Shown: positions 16,642 through 25,439 of the stretch, piece by piece
Numbering within the stretch: the first letter of the stretch is position 1
Layout: each line of letters starts with the position of its first letter
NCBI GenBank assembly: GCA_001730015.1
Contig: MDLA01000079.1
Coordinates: forward strand, 1 to 64,000
Direction: 5' to 3'
DNA: 64,000 nt
DNA from: Chromatiales bacterium (ex Bugula neritina AB1)
Lineage (GTDB): Bacteria; Pseudomonadota; Gammaproteobacteria; Granulosicoccales; Granulosicoccaceae
The notes under the pieces: model-generated
Seen by the model: only the letters and a program-made list of their open reading frames with translations
Told to the model about the DNA's origin: nothing
The model's database searches: none
Program-made: the position numbers and the translations under genes

Positions 16642-18743
16642 ATAAGTCAAAACGCGCCCGGCGGCGAGAAAATCTGCAACGTCTGTTAACGCCCCGCCAT
16701 ATCGCCTTTGTCGGTGGTCGTGCGGTGGAGCCTTGTATCGCGGCAACCCGCAAGGCAGGTTTTCAAGGCGATATTTGGGTGGTGCATCCAAAGTATGAAA
16801 CGCTGGGCGATGTGCCTTGTGTGGCGTCACTGGCAGAATTGCCGGAGGCACCGGATGCCACGCTGATTGCGGTATCGCGGGAACGCACCATTGATGTGGT
16901 AGCCGAACTGGCGGCATGGGGTGCGGGTGGCGCAGTGTCTATTGTCGGTGAGTATTCGGAAAGTGGTGCGGATGGTGCGGCCCTGCAGGAACGCCTGGTG
17001 AGAGCGGCAGGTGATCTGGCGCTGGTAGGGCCAAATTGTCTCGGGGTGATGAATCAGTTTGACGGTGCGGCTATCTGGGGTGGCGATAATGTGTTTCAGT
17101 CTGTCGCGAATCAGGGGGTGGCGCTGATCAGCCAGTCCGGTTACATCGCTTATTCCATTACCAATGTTGAGCAAGCCTTCCCACTGGGTTATGCGATCAG
17201 TATGGGGAATCAGGCGGTGTTGGACGCGGCGGACTTCATTGATGCCATGCTGCGCGATAATAGGGTGCGGGCGATTGGTTTGTATCTGGAAGGACTGGTG
17301 GATGTCGCAGCGCTGAGTGAAGCAGCGTTGCAGGCAGTCGAGCGTGGCATTCCATTGGTGGTACTCAAAGCAGGTGGCACTACCGCCAGCGCTGAACTGA
17401 CCTATAGCCATAGCGGTACGCTGGCGGTGAGCAATGAACTGTGGACGGCCTTGTTTCAGCGGCTGGGTATGATTGAGGTAAGTTCACCGAAGCAGCTGGT
17501 TGAAACTCTGAAGTTGTTGGCGGCTGATAAACCACCAGCGGGAAAGCGATTAGTGGCTGCGGCCAATTCCGGTGGTTATGCCGCGATGATTGGTGAGAAG
17601 GGTCGAGCCCTGGGGCTGGAATTTCCTGTGCTATCGGATGCACAACGAGCCGCTTTGCGCGAACGCGTTCCAGATTTGGTTTCGTTGTTAAATCCCCTGG
17701 ATTGGAATCTACCGTGGGCGAGTATGAGCACGCCGGAATCTTCCGAATTTGGCATGGAAATCCTGCTGGATGAACGCGCTGATGTGCTGGTGTACTTTGT
17801 GGATTGGCCAGTACAGGCAAAGGTCGCCGATGTCTGGTGGCCGACGCTGGAAGGCTTAATCCGCCTGTATCAACGCTCCGATAAAACTGTGCTGATTGCC
17901 AGTGTACTGCCGGATGGATTACCGGTGGCTTTGCGTGAACGAATGACTTCGGCCGGCGTGGTTTGTTTACAGGGTCTTGACGATGCACTGGCGGCAATGG
18001 CTGCAGCGGCTGGGTATACGCGTTTGCGGGCCGAGGTATTGGTGGATCTTGCAGGTCGCAAGATGCTAGAGCTGCCCGTTACTGGGCCACAAAATGCAGA
18101 ACTCCTGGATGAAGCCGCAGGCAAAGCGCTCCTCAAGCCCTATGGTCTTAATATTCCGACAGGTGTGCATGGCAGCGTAGAAACGATCCTCGCCGAAGCA
18201 GACACACCCGGCTATCCGCTGGCGATCAAGTTACTCAACGCCAATCTGGCCCATAAAAACCATGCGGGCGCCGTTCAGCTAAACATCCAAAGTCGCGAAG
18301 GCGTGGAACAAGCCATTAACACTATCAAAGGTAATGTCAACGCCTATGATGCATCGTTGGCCACTGATAGCTTTCTGGCAGAATGCATGGTTGCACAACC
18401 CCGTGCAGAGTTTATCGTCGGGGTGAAACAAGAACCCGGTTTGGGTCATGCACTGATTATCGGTCGTGGCGGTACAGCAGTAGAAGAATTGCGGGATTAT
18501 GCGCTGTTATTGCTGCCAGCGAGTGTGCAGCAGATTAAAACGGCAGTCAGTGGTCTGGCGATTACACAGAAGCTGCGGCTGGATGGGGCGGCACAATCTG
18601 CGCTGGTTTCGGCGGTACAGGCTATAGCCGCCTTTGCGATGGATAATCGTGAACAGCTGGTGGAGCTGGATGTTAATCCGTTGATTCTTGATGCTGGTGG
18701 GAGTGTGACTGCGGTTGATGCGTTGGTTCGGATGAAGGTATGA
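16638..18743 (+). CDS. ADP-forming acyl-CoA synthetase (fused CoA-binding and ATP-grasp domains)
   Basis: A 701-residue NDP-forming acyl-CoA ligase. The order is a CoA-binding Rossmann domain (about residues 10-135), succinyl-CoA-ligase-like domains with the active-site His in YSHSGTLAVSN, and a C-terminal ATP-grasp domain starting near LDEAAGKALLKPYGL (about 490). It converts an acyl acid, CoA and ATP to acyl-CoA, ADP and phosphate. GTG start overlaps the preceding stop (GTGA), so translation is probably coupled. Its last 639 bases are duplicated almost exactly at 24556-25194. Confidence 0.9.
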   Translation: MNKSKRARRRENLQRLLTPRHIAFVGGRAVEPCIAATRKAGFQGDIWVVHPKYETLGDVPCVASLAELPEAPDATLIAVSRERTIDVVAELAAWGAGGAVSIVGEYSESGADGAALQERLVRAAGDLALVGPNCLGVMNQFDGAAIWGGDNVFQSVANQGVALISQSGYIAYSITNVEQAFPLGYAISMGNQAVLDAADFIDAMLRDNRVRAIGLYLEGLVDVAALSEAALQAVERGIPLVVLKAGGTTASAELTYSHSGTLAVSNELWTALFQRLGMIEVSSPKQLVETLKLLAADKPPAGKRLVAAANSGGYAAMIGEKGRALGLEFPVLSDAQRAALRERVPDLVSLLNPLDWNLPWASMSTPESSEFGMEILLDERADVLVYFVDWPVQAKVADVWWPTLEGLIRLYQRSDKTVLIASVLPDGLPVALRERMTSAGVVCLQGLDDALAAMAAAAGYTRLRAEVLVDLAGRKMLELPVTGPQNAELLDEAAGKALLKPYGLNIPTGVHGSVETILAEADTPGYPLAIKLLNANLAHKNHAGAVQLNIQSREGVEQAINTIKGNVNAYDASLATDSFLAECMVAQPRAEFIVGVKQEPGLGHALIIGRGGTAVEELRDYALLLLPASVQQIKTAVSGLAITQKLRLDGAAQSALVSAVQAIAAFAMDNREQLVELDVNPLILDAGGSVTAVDALVRMKV
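18105..18743 (+). repeat. Direct repeat, copy A (synthetase ATP-grasp 3' end)
   Basis: This segment corresponds base for base, without indels, to 24556-25194 (offset 6451). Mismatches are few and concentrate in the last 130 bases, with the final 40 bases identical again. A third short relative of the tail lies at 22204-22261. The repeat flanks the LysR-MocD-aldolase-MocE block and the molybdopterin reductase. Confidence 0.9.
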
Positions 18744-18822
18744 GTGATCAGAACCCGCATTTAGAAACAAATGTATTGCTGTATTTGTCGGTACTGGGAA
18801 GGTTGGATGTGAATTTGTCAAA

Positions 18823-18939
18823 ATGGCATTCGATCCTAATTTCTCCCTTCGTGTGTTGGTTAGAAAACGTCGCAGTTTTGAGCTTAATGTTGATGTGTTT
18901 GAGGCGTATGAAGACTCGCCCGGTTCGACTATGTGTTAG
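18823..18939 (+). pseudogene. Short open remnant, possibly ModC-like N-terminus
   Basis: A 38-codon open stretch containing LRVLVRKRRSFELNVDVFEA, which faintly resembles the N-terminus of molybdate ABC ATPases ahead of their Walker A motif. It ends before any Walker A. A molybdate-uptake remnant would fit a neighbourhood with a molybdoenzyme, but the match is short and the call is speculative. Confidence 0.2.
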
Positions 18940-19798
18940 CAAGCCCCAGTTTTTTAGTAACTTCCCGCAGACCACTCAACGCCAGAGCCTGCACATCCGG
19001 ATGCGTGGGATTGGACGGATAAATCACGTATGCTGGGCGTTCGAACACCGGCGCCTCTTCTACGCGTTTGATCTGCTTCTTTTTTAGCAAGGGCTCGGCA
19101 CTGCGCTCGACCACATAGGCGCTGGCGGACTCGCGCAACAGGATCGCACGGGCGGCATCGATAAAATGGGCACGAATGCGATAACTGTCTTCCAATTCAC
19201 CGATAAAGCGTCGCTGGTCATCGTCGAATTCCTCGTCCCAACCGATCGGAATGTAGTTGTTCCGCCAGTCCTCGGCATTGGCAAAACTGGTGACCAGAAT
19301 CAGTCGTTCCGTAAACAATGGCTCGAACACCACGCCGCTGACAGTTTTATATTGATAACCCACTGCGAGATCGAGCAGGCCGCTGCTGATTTCCTTGGCG
19401 GCAAATGTCGAGAAACTGCTGTCGAGGGTGAGCGACACCTCTGGCGCATTCGCTTTCATCCAGTCTACCCAATCCAGCGAAAAACCCTCCAGCAGCAGAA
19501 ACTGACCCATAAAGCGATAGTGCGCACGATAGGTTTTGGCTCGCCTCGCCTCCTCACGACCGTGTTCGATCATATCGATGGCGTTACGGGCATAGTCGAT
19601 GAAACGCTGCCCCTGTGGGCTGAGGTCCGCGCCACGCCGATGGCGGAGAAATACCTCGAAGCCGAGCCATTCCTCTAGAGCCTGAATGCGACTGGTGACC
19701 GCTGCCTGGGTCACAAACAATTCATCCGCCGCGCGCCTGAAACTGCCGAGACGCGCCACCTGCAGGAAAGTCCTGAGTTGTGTGTTGAGATCAGACAT
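18929..19798 (-). CDS. LysR-family transcriptional regulator
   Basis: A 289-residue regulator. The N-terminal winged helix-turn-helix contains FLQVARLGSFRRAADELFVTQAAVTSRIQALEE, and a periplasmic-binding-like effector domain follows. It is divergent from the MocD-like desaturase gene with a 100-base AT-rich intergenic region, the usual place for LysR binding, and likely controls the desaturase-aldolase-ferredoxin genes. Confidence 0.88.
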   Translation of the reverse strand: MSDLNTQLRTFLQVARLGSFRRAADELFVTQAAVTSRIQALEEWLGFEVFLRHRRGADLSPQGQRFIDYARNAIDMIEHGREEARRAKTYRAHYRFMGQFLLLEGFSLDWVDWMKANAPEVSLTLDSSFSTFAAKEISSGLLDLAVGYQYKTVSGVVFEPLFTERLILVTSFANAEDWRNNYIPIGWDEEFDDDQRRFIGELEDSYRIRAHFIDAARAILLRESASAYVVERSAEPLLKKKQIKRVEEAPVFERPAYVIYPSNPTHPDVQALALSGLREVTKKLGLANT

Positions 19799-19898
19799 TA
19801 GAAATATCTATCATAGCTACAAATTAGTTCAAATATACTTTTATCACATAATGCAGGAGAATTCGCCCATTGTCATATGAATCCAGGCAGCACATGCA

Positions 19899-20930
19899 AT
19901 GAGCACCGATTTTACAGCCACCAATGCCGCGTCCAGCGGGGTCGTTCTGGATCGCAAAACACTCAAGAGCCTCTGTCGCCGCTCCGATATGCCAGGACTG
20001 ATCTACCTGGCCAAATGGGTATTGAGTCTGCTTGCATCTGGTTATTTGATTCACCTGTCGATGAGCAGTGCCGGGGTGTGGCCGGCAATGTTTGTCTATG
20101 GCACCATCCTGTCGCTACCGGCCTACAGCATGAGCCACGAAACCGCGCACGGCACAGCTTTCAAAACGCGCTGGCTGAATGAAACCTTGTTGTGGATGAC
20201 CTCCATAATCTACGGCGAGGAACCGCTGCACCGCCGTTATACCCATACCAATCACCACACCTATACCTGGCATGTCGGCAAAGACAGTCAGATGCCCTTC
20301 GATACCCCGATGACACTGCGTGGGTGGCTGGTGGAAATGAGTGGACTGGCACTGACCCACTTTCACATCGTCACCCTGTACCGTCTGGCGGCCGGGCGTT
20401 TTACCGATGTCATGAAGACGGTGATTCCTGAGAGCGAGTTTTTGCGTATTCGCCGCAACGCGTGGATTTTTATCGCGATTTACGCGGCAATCGCTACTTC
20501 GATCCTGATGGGCGCCACATTCCTGTGGTGGTTTCTGATTATTCCCTGGTTACTGGGCAGAATTCCCATGGTGGCATTTGGATTGATTCAGCACGTTGAA
20601 ATGGCAGAGAATACACCGTCCATTCTCGATAGTACGCGCTCGTTCAAAACCAACGGGATTGCGTCTTTTCTGTATATGAATATGGAAAATCACGTCGAGC
20701 ACCATCTCCATCCTCAAGTGCCTTTTTACTCGCTGCCCGCGCTTCACAACGCGATCAAAGACCAGCTTCCGAAGCCTGATCCGGGGTTTTGGCGCACCAG
20801 TATCGAAGTACTTTCAGTCGTTATTCGCCGCTCGCTGGGGCGCAACACCAAAGCCCGGACAATCCGCCAGGCTCCCCATATGATCACCGTAGGCGGCCAT
20901 GAAAGTGTCTCAGTACGGAGCATGAAATGA
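19899..20930 (+). CDS. MocD-like membrane di-iron oxygenase (fatty acid desaturase family)
   Basis: A 343-residue membrane protein with the three His boxes of the desaturase family: HETAH at 80-84, HRRYTHTNHH at 111-120 and HVEHHLHP near 265. Hydrophobic segments flank them. The block WHVGKDSQMPFDTPMTLRGWL is typical of the subgroup containing MocD, which with the Rieske ferredoxin MocE acts in oxidative removal of a methyl group from rhizopine. A Rieske ferredoxin gene follows three genes on. Likely role (inference): hydroxylation/demethylation of a methylated substrate. Confidence 0.82.
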   Translation: MSTDFTATNAASSGVVLDRKTLKSLCRRSDMPGLIYLAKWVLSLLASGYLIHLSMSSAGVWPAMFVYGTILSLPAYSMSHETAHGTAFKTRWLNETLLWMTSIIYGEEPLHRRYTHTNHHTYTWHVGKDSQMPFDTPMTLRGWLVEMSGLALTHFHIVTLYRLAAGRFTDVMKTVIPESEFLRIRRNAWIFIAIYAAIATSILMGATFLWWFLIIPWLLGRIPMVAFGLIQHVEMAENTPSILDSTRSFKTNGIASFLYMNMENHVEHHLHPQVPFYSLPALHNAIKDQLPKPDPGFWRTSIEVLSVVIRRSLGRNTKARTIRQAPHMITVGGHESVSVRSMK

Positions 20931-21112
20931 GCCTGAAGAACATTTACACCTACGGCGGCTTTCCCGCCCAACGCAACCTCACTGTTGCCGATATCATCGC
21001 GCGAAGCGCTCAATTAACACCAACCCGTGCACCGGTAGCAGCAACACAAACGCAGACAACGGAGACAACCCATGGCTCACGTAATGCCTCAAGGAACGCG
21101 CAACATGACTGA
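20927..21112 (+). CDS. Small protein, possible truncated PanB-like N-terminus
   Basis: A 61-residue reading frame whose ATG overlaps the desaturase stop (ATGA) and whose end overlaps the aldolase start. Residues 1-26 contain NIYTYGGFPAQRNLTVADI, which resembles the start of some ketopantoate hydroxymethyltransferase/PEP-mutase superfamily proteins; the rest is a Thr/Gln-rich tail without resemblance. It may be the stub of a lost gene kept as an operon joint, or a short real protein. Not firmly recognised. Confidence 0.4.
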   Translation: MSLKNIYTYGGFPAQRNLTVADIIARSAQLTPTRAPVAATQTQTTETTHGSRNASRNAQHD

Positions 21113-21839
21113 CGAGGAGTGGCAGGTGCGTTGTGATCTCGCCGCTTGTTATCGTCTGTTCGTCAAGTACGGTTGGACTGACCTGATCTTCACCCACTTG
21201 AGCGCGCGCGTACCGGGCCACTCGGATCAGTATTTAATCAACCCCTACGGCCTGCTGTTTCCGGAAATTACTGCCTCAAACCTGATCAAAGTCGATTTCG
21301 ACGGCAATGTCATCGCCGGTGATTACCCCTTCAACGAAGCGGGCCATGCCATTCACGTCGCCGCACTCAAGGCGCGGCCGGATATCAATTGCGCGCTGCA
21401 TAGCCACACCCGCGCTGGCATGGCGGTCTCGTGCATGCAGGAAGGTTTACTCCCACTCTCGCAACAGGCCGGTGAAGTCCGCGATCTGGTCTGCTACCAC
21501 GCCTACGGCATCGCTGACAACGACCCGCAGGAGTGCGAAAAACTGGGGCGTGATCTCAGCGACAAGTGGCTGATGATTATGCACAACCACGGTTTGTTGT
21601 CCGTCGGGCGCACCGTCGGCGAAGCGTTCTACTATTTATATTCACTCGAAAATGCCTGCAAGGTGCAGGTTGATGTGATGGCGTCCGGCGCACAAATGAT
21701 CATTCCGACACAAAGTGCGATGGATGAACTGGCCCACTATAACGCGCCTCCCGCTGACGGGCCCTGCGATTCGGTGACCCGCTCGTGGGATGCCCTGATT
21801 CGCATGCTGGATCAACACGATCCATCCTACAAAATCTAA
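21072..21839 (+). CDS. Class II aldolase/adducin-family protein
   Basis: A 255-residue cytoplasmic zinc enzyme. Metal-binding motifs are LHSHTRAGMAVS near residue 113 and MHNHGLLSVG near 172, in the spacing of the fuculose-phosphate aldolase family. Many members are retro-aldolases or decarboxylases acting on sugar-like substrates; the substrate here is unknown. A weak GGAGAC precedes the chosen ATG. It lies between the desaturase and Rieske ferredoxin genes. Confidence 0.85.
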   Translation: MAHVMPQGTRNMTDEEWQVRCDLAACYRLFVKYGWTDLIFTHLSARVPGHSDQYLINPYGLLFPEITASNLIKVDFDGNVIAGDYPFNEAGHAIHVAALKARPDINCALHSHTRAGMAVSCMQEGLLPLSQQAGEVRDLVCYHAYGIADNDPQECEKLGRDLSDKWLMIMHNHGLLSVGRTVGEAFYYLYSLENACKVQVDVMASGAQMIIPTQSAMDELAHYNAPPADGPCDSVTRSWDALIRMLDQHDPSYKI

Positions 21840-21861
21840 ATTTTCCAATGGAGAACGCGTG

Positions 21862-22182
21862 ATGAGCGACAATTGGATAAGAGCCTGTGCCAGCGTCGAT
21901 ATCGATGAAGAGGATTTGATCCGCTTCGATCACGGCGATAAGACTTTCTGTATTTACAATACGCCCAAAGGCTTCTACGCCACTGACGGCATGTGTACGC
22001 ACGAGGAAGAACACCTCGAGTTTGGCATAGTAATCGGCACCGTCATTGAGTGCCCCTTGCATCAGGGGCGGTTTGATATTCCCAGTGGCGAAGCTTTGAG
22101 TGCACCGGTGTGTGTCGACCTGAAAACCTATCCGGTAAAGGTTGAAGACGGCGACGTTTTTATCAACGTTGAAGGTAACTAG
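21862..22182 (+). CDS. Rieske-type [2Fe-2S] ferredoxin, MocE-like
   Basis: A 106-residue soluble electron carrier. The cluster ligands are C45-T-H47 and C64-P-L-H67. It matches small Rieske ferredoxins such as MocE that feed electrons to a desaturase-type or ring-hydroxylating oxygenase, here most likely the MocD-like protein. ATG at 21862 is preferred over the adjacent GTG because GGAG lies 8 bases upstream. No dedicated ferredoxin reductase gene is visible nearby. Confidence 0.88.
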   Translation: MSDNWIRACASVDIDEEDLIRFDHGDKTFCIYNTPKGFYATDGMCTHEEEHLEFGIVIGTVIECPLHQGRFDIPSGEALSAPVCVDLKTYPVKVEDGDVFINVEGN

Positions 22183-22203
22183 TCGCAAGTAAAAAACATG
22201 TGA

Positions 22204-22261
22204 TTCTTGATACTGAGGGTAAGATGACAGCGGTTGATGCGTTGCTGAGAATACAGGTATG
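22204..22261 (+). pseudogene. Fragment of CoA synthetase 3' end (repeat copy C)
   Basis: Reading GTG ATT CTT GAT... gives VILDTEGKMTAVDALLRIQV and a stop, which aligns with the last residues of the synthetase at 18743 (LILDAGGSVTAVDALVRMKV). Its stop overlaps the ATG of the molybdopterin reductase as GTATGA. It marks the ancestral junction of synthetase and reductase genes. Confidence 0.8.
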
Positions 22262-24514
22262 AATAATCAGGATTCACAACACCCGCGCTACACCTGCTTC
22301 CACTGGGGCACTTATCAAAGCGAAACCCGGGATGGCAAATTAGTCGCTTTGAAGCCGATATCCGAAGACCCTGACCCGTCACCGATTGCCAATGGCTATC
22401 TCGATACGCTTGCCGATGAAAATCGCATCCGCCAGCCGATGGTACGACTATCATGGTTGCAAGGCGGGCCGGGTGCGGCGGGCGAGCTACGCGGGCGCGA
22501 TGAATTTGTGCCGGTGAGCTGGGATGAGGCGGAACGCCTTGTGGCAGCGGAGCTGCGGCGGGTAATTGATACCCATGGCAATGAGAGTATTTTTGCCGGT
22601 TCTTATGGCTGTGCCAGCGCGGGGCGATTTCATCATGCCCAGGGGCATTTGAAACGCTTTTTGAATTTGCTCGGTGGTTTTACCAGGTCAGTTAATACCT
22701 ACAGTCTGGCAGCAGGTGAGGTGATTCTGCCGCATGTACTGGGTAGCGCGAAGTATATTTATGGCGCAACGCATTGGCAGTCGGTTATTGAGCGCTGTGA
22801 TTTGTTGGTCGCGTTTGGTGGTTTACCGGTAACGAATGCGCAGATTGGGCAAGGTGGTGTTGGGCAGCATCGTTGTAAACCAGCTTTACTGGCAGCAAAA
22901 CAAGCGGGAGTTGACTTTGTTAATGTGTCGCCCCTGCGTTCCGATGTCCTGTCTGAACTGGAAGCAGATTGGATGGCGTTACGGCCTTCGACTGATACTG
23001 CGTTAATGTTGGCGCTGGCTTGGGTGCTGATTAACGAAGAACGTTATGACGCTGAGTTTATTGGGCGTTATACCGTAGGCTTTGAACGCTTTTCGGCTTA
23101 TGTAACAGGCGATAATGACGGCATCGCTAAAGACCCACAGTGGGCGGCAGCCATTTGTGATGTCAGTGCTGAGAATATTGTGGCATAAGCACGCCGGATG
23201 GCATGTGGACGCACCATGATTGGGTTGAGTTGGTCACTGACACGGCAGGATCATGGCGAACAACCGTTCTGGCTGGGCACGGTACTAGCGGCCATGTTGG
23301 GTCAGATCGGATTACCCGGCGGGGGCGTTGGCTTTGGTTATGGCGCAACCAACACAGTAGGCCTGGAGCGCAGCCCGGTGCAGTTTCAGGCTTTACCGCA
23401 AGGTCACAATCCGGTGGCAACGTTTATTCCGGTAGCGAGGATTACCGAGCTGTTGGAAAAGCCCGGCGCGCCGTTCACTTATAACGGTGCGGTAAATCAC
23501 TACCCCGATACCCGTCTGGTGTGGTGGGCCGGGGGCAATCCGTTTCACCACCATCAGGATTTAAACCGGCTGCGACGGGCGTGGGCAAAGCCGGAGACGG
23601 TGATCGCCAATGAATGGTGCTGGAATGCACTGGCGCAACACGCAGATATTGTCTTGCCTTGCACTACAACGCTAGAGCGTGAGGATATTAACCTCGGGCC
23701 GCGCGATCCGTATCTGGTGTATATGGCACAAGCGGTGGCGCCGGTAGCTGAAGCCAGGGATGATTATGCGATTTTCCGGGGTATAGCACGCCAGTTAGGG
23801 ATTGAAGAAACCTATACTGAGGGACGTGAAACCTCAGATTGGTTAGCCTGGTTATACAAACATAGTCGGGAGAAGGCACAACAAAATGGTGTGGCAATGC
23901 CAGAACTGACCACGTTAAAGCGCGAGGGCTATTGTAAGCTGGAAATACCAGAAGAACCATTTGTGATGCTGGCAAAATTCCGGGCTGATCCCGTAGCCCA
24001 TCCACTCAAAACCCCGAGTGGAAAAGTTGAAATTTTCTCTAAAGCTATTGCTGGATTTGGACTATCGGATTGTCCGGGTCATCCTTATTGGATGGAGCCA
24101 GTGGAATGGTTGGGGAGTGCATTGAGCAAGGACTATACACAGCACCTGATTTCTAACCAACCACGAAACAAGCTACATAGCCAGCTGGATCATGGCGCGG
24201 TGAGTCAGGCTGATCGGCCTAATGGCTACGAGCCGGTTTATTTGCACCCGCTGGATGCCGTCAAATATGGCATTACTGATGGGGATATTGTGCGGGTGTT
24301 TAATCAGCCTGGTGCATGCCTGGGTGAAGCACGGCTGACAGAGGATTTACGGCGCGGGGTGATTAAGATGAGTACCGGGGCCTGGTTCGCGCCCGATGAG
24401 GATGGGGTTTGTCAGGGTGGAAATCCTAATGTGCTGACAGTGGACAAAGGGACTTCTGGACTTGCGCAGGGGCCGGTGGCACACAGTTGCCTGGTGGGAG
24501 TGGTTAAGATCTGA
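22259..24514 (+). pseudogene. Molybdopterin oxidoreductase, BisC/DMSO-reductase type, interrupted by in-frame TAA
   Basis: Two open segments in the same frame (22259-23188 and 23189-24514) together encode about 751 residues, close to biotin sulfoxide reductase length. The only break is a TAA at 23186-23188: the sequence reads ...ENIVA-stop-ARRMACGRTMI, where relatives have a continuous helix, often with Leu; TTA to TAA would be one change. No frameshift is seen. GSYG and the NTYS serine near residue 155, corresponding to the molybdenum-ligand serine of DMSO reductase, are present, but the conserved Trp after GSYG is Cys. No Tat signal, so cytoplasmic like BisC. Sequencing error or readthrough cannot be excluded. 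Confidence 0.82.
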
Positions 24515-24546
24515 TTTCAGGTGAAGCGCTCGCTACTGCTCAGCAA

Positions 24547-25194
24547 ATGCCGTACCTGGATGAAGCCGCAGGCAAAGCGCTCCTCAAACCCTATGGTCTT
24601 AATATTCCGGCAGGTGTGCATGGCAGCGTAGAAACGATCCTCGCCGAAGCAGACACACCCGGCTATCCGCTGGCGATCAAGTTACTCAACGCCAATCTGG
24701 CCCATAAAAACCATGCTGGCGCCGTTCAGCTAAACATCCAAAGTCGCGAAGGCGTGGAACAGGCTATTAACACTATCAAAGCTAATGTCAACGCCTATGA
24801 TGCATCGTTGGCCACTGATAGCTTTCTGGCAGAATGCATGGTTGCACAACCCCGTGCAGAGTTTATCGTCGGGGTGAAACAAGAACCCGGTTTGGGTCAT
24901 GCACTGATTATCGGTCGTGGCGGTACAGCAGTAGAAGAATTGCGGGATTATGCGCTGTTATTGCTGCCAGCGAGTGTGCAGCAGATTAAAACGGCAGTCA
25001 GTGGTCTGGCGATTACGCAGAATCTGCGGCTGGATGGGGCGGCACAATCTGCGTTGGTTTCGGCGGTGCAGGCTATTGCAGCTTTTGCGCAGGATCAGCG
25101 TGAGCAGCTGGTCGAGCTGGATGTCAATCCGTTGATTCTTGAAACCGATGGGAGTGTGACTGCGGTTGATGCGTTGGTTCGGATGAAGGTATGA
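24547..25194 (+). CDS. Stand-alone ATP-grasp (CoA-ligase beta-like) protein, duplicate of synthetase C-terminus
   Basis: A 215-residue frame nearly identical to the last 213 residues of the acyl-CoA synthetase ending at 18743. It contains only the ATP-grasp domain, similar in extent to the separate beta subunit of archaeal ADP-forming acetyl-CoA synthetases. It lacks the CoA-binding and His-phosphorylation domains, so alone it should be inactive; it may be a duplication scar, or could complement an alpha-type partner. It begins 33 bases after the molybdopterin reductase. Confidence 0.75.
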   Translation: MPYLDEAAGKALLKPYGLNIPAGVHGSVETILAEADTPGYPLAIKLLNANLAHKNHAGAVQLNIQSREGVEQAINTIKANVNAYDASLATDSFLAECMVAQPRAEFIVGVKQEPGLGHALIIGRGGTAVEELRDYALLLLPASVQQIKTAVSGLAITQNLRLDGAAQSALVSAVQAIAAFAQDQREQLVELDVNPLILETDGSVTAVDALVRMKV

Positions 25195-25439
25195 AGAATT
25201 AGCATTCATGCGAACACGCTTTGCTGTAGTAGTGTCATTACCAAAGGAAAGTTTTGGCCTAATTGCTGAGCGACTTTGTCGCATCACCGTAAACGGTGCA
25301 GCTCTGCGTTATAAAGCAGACGTTCAATAAATCGGATAACGGAAAAACATGAGCAGCAGGAGTGTGCCCGTTGCAGATCGTGTTCTCAATCCAACATGGC
25401 TTTTTGGGAAAATCTAGTTCGTAGTGATCGCGAGTGTTG

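Noticed and set aside
18740..19087. ORF of 115 codons overlapping the LysR 3' end
   Set aside because: Only its first seven codons recall the molybdopterin reductase start; the rest is out-of-frame or antisense sequence.
22259..24514. Selenocysteine or programmed recoding at the reductase stop
   Set aside because: The stop is TAA, not TGA, no stem-loop suited to recoding is evident, and relatives are not known to have selenocysteine at this helix.
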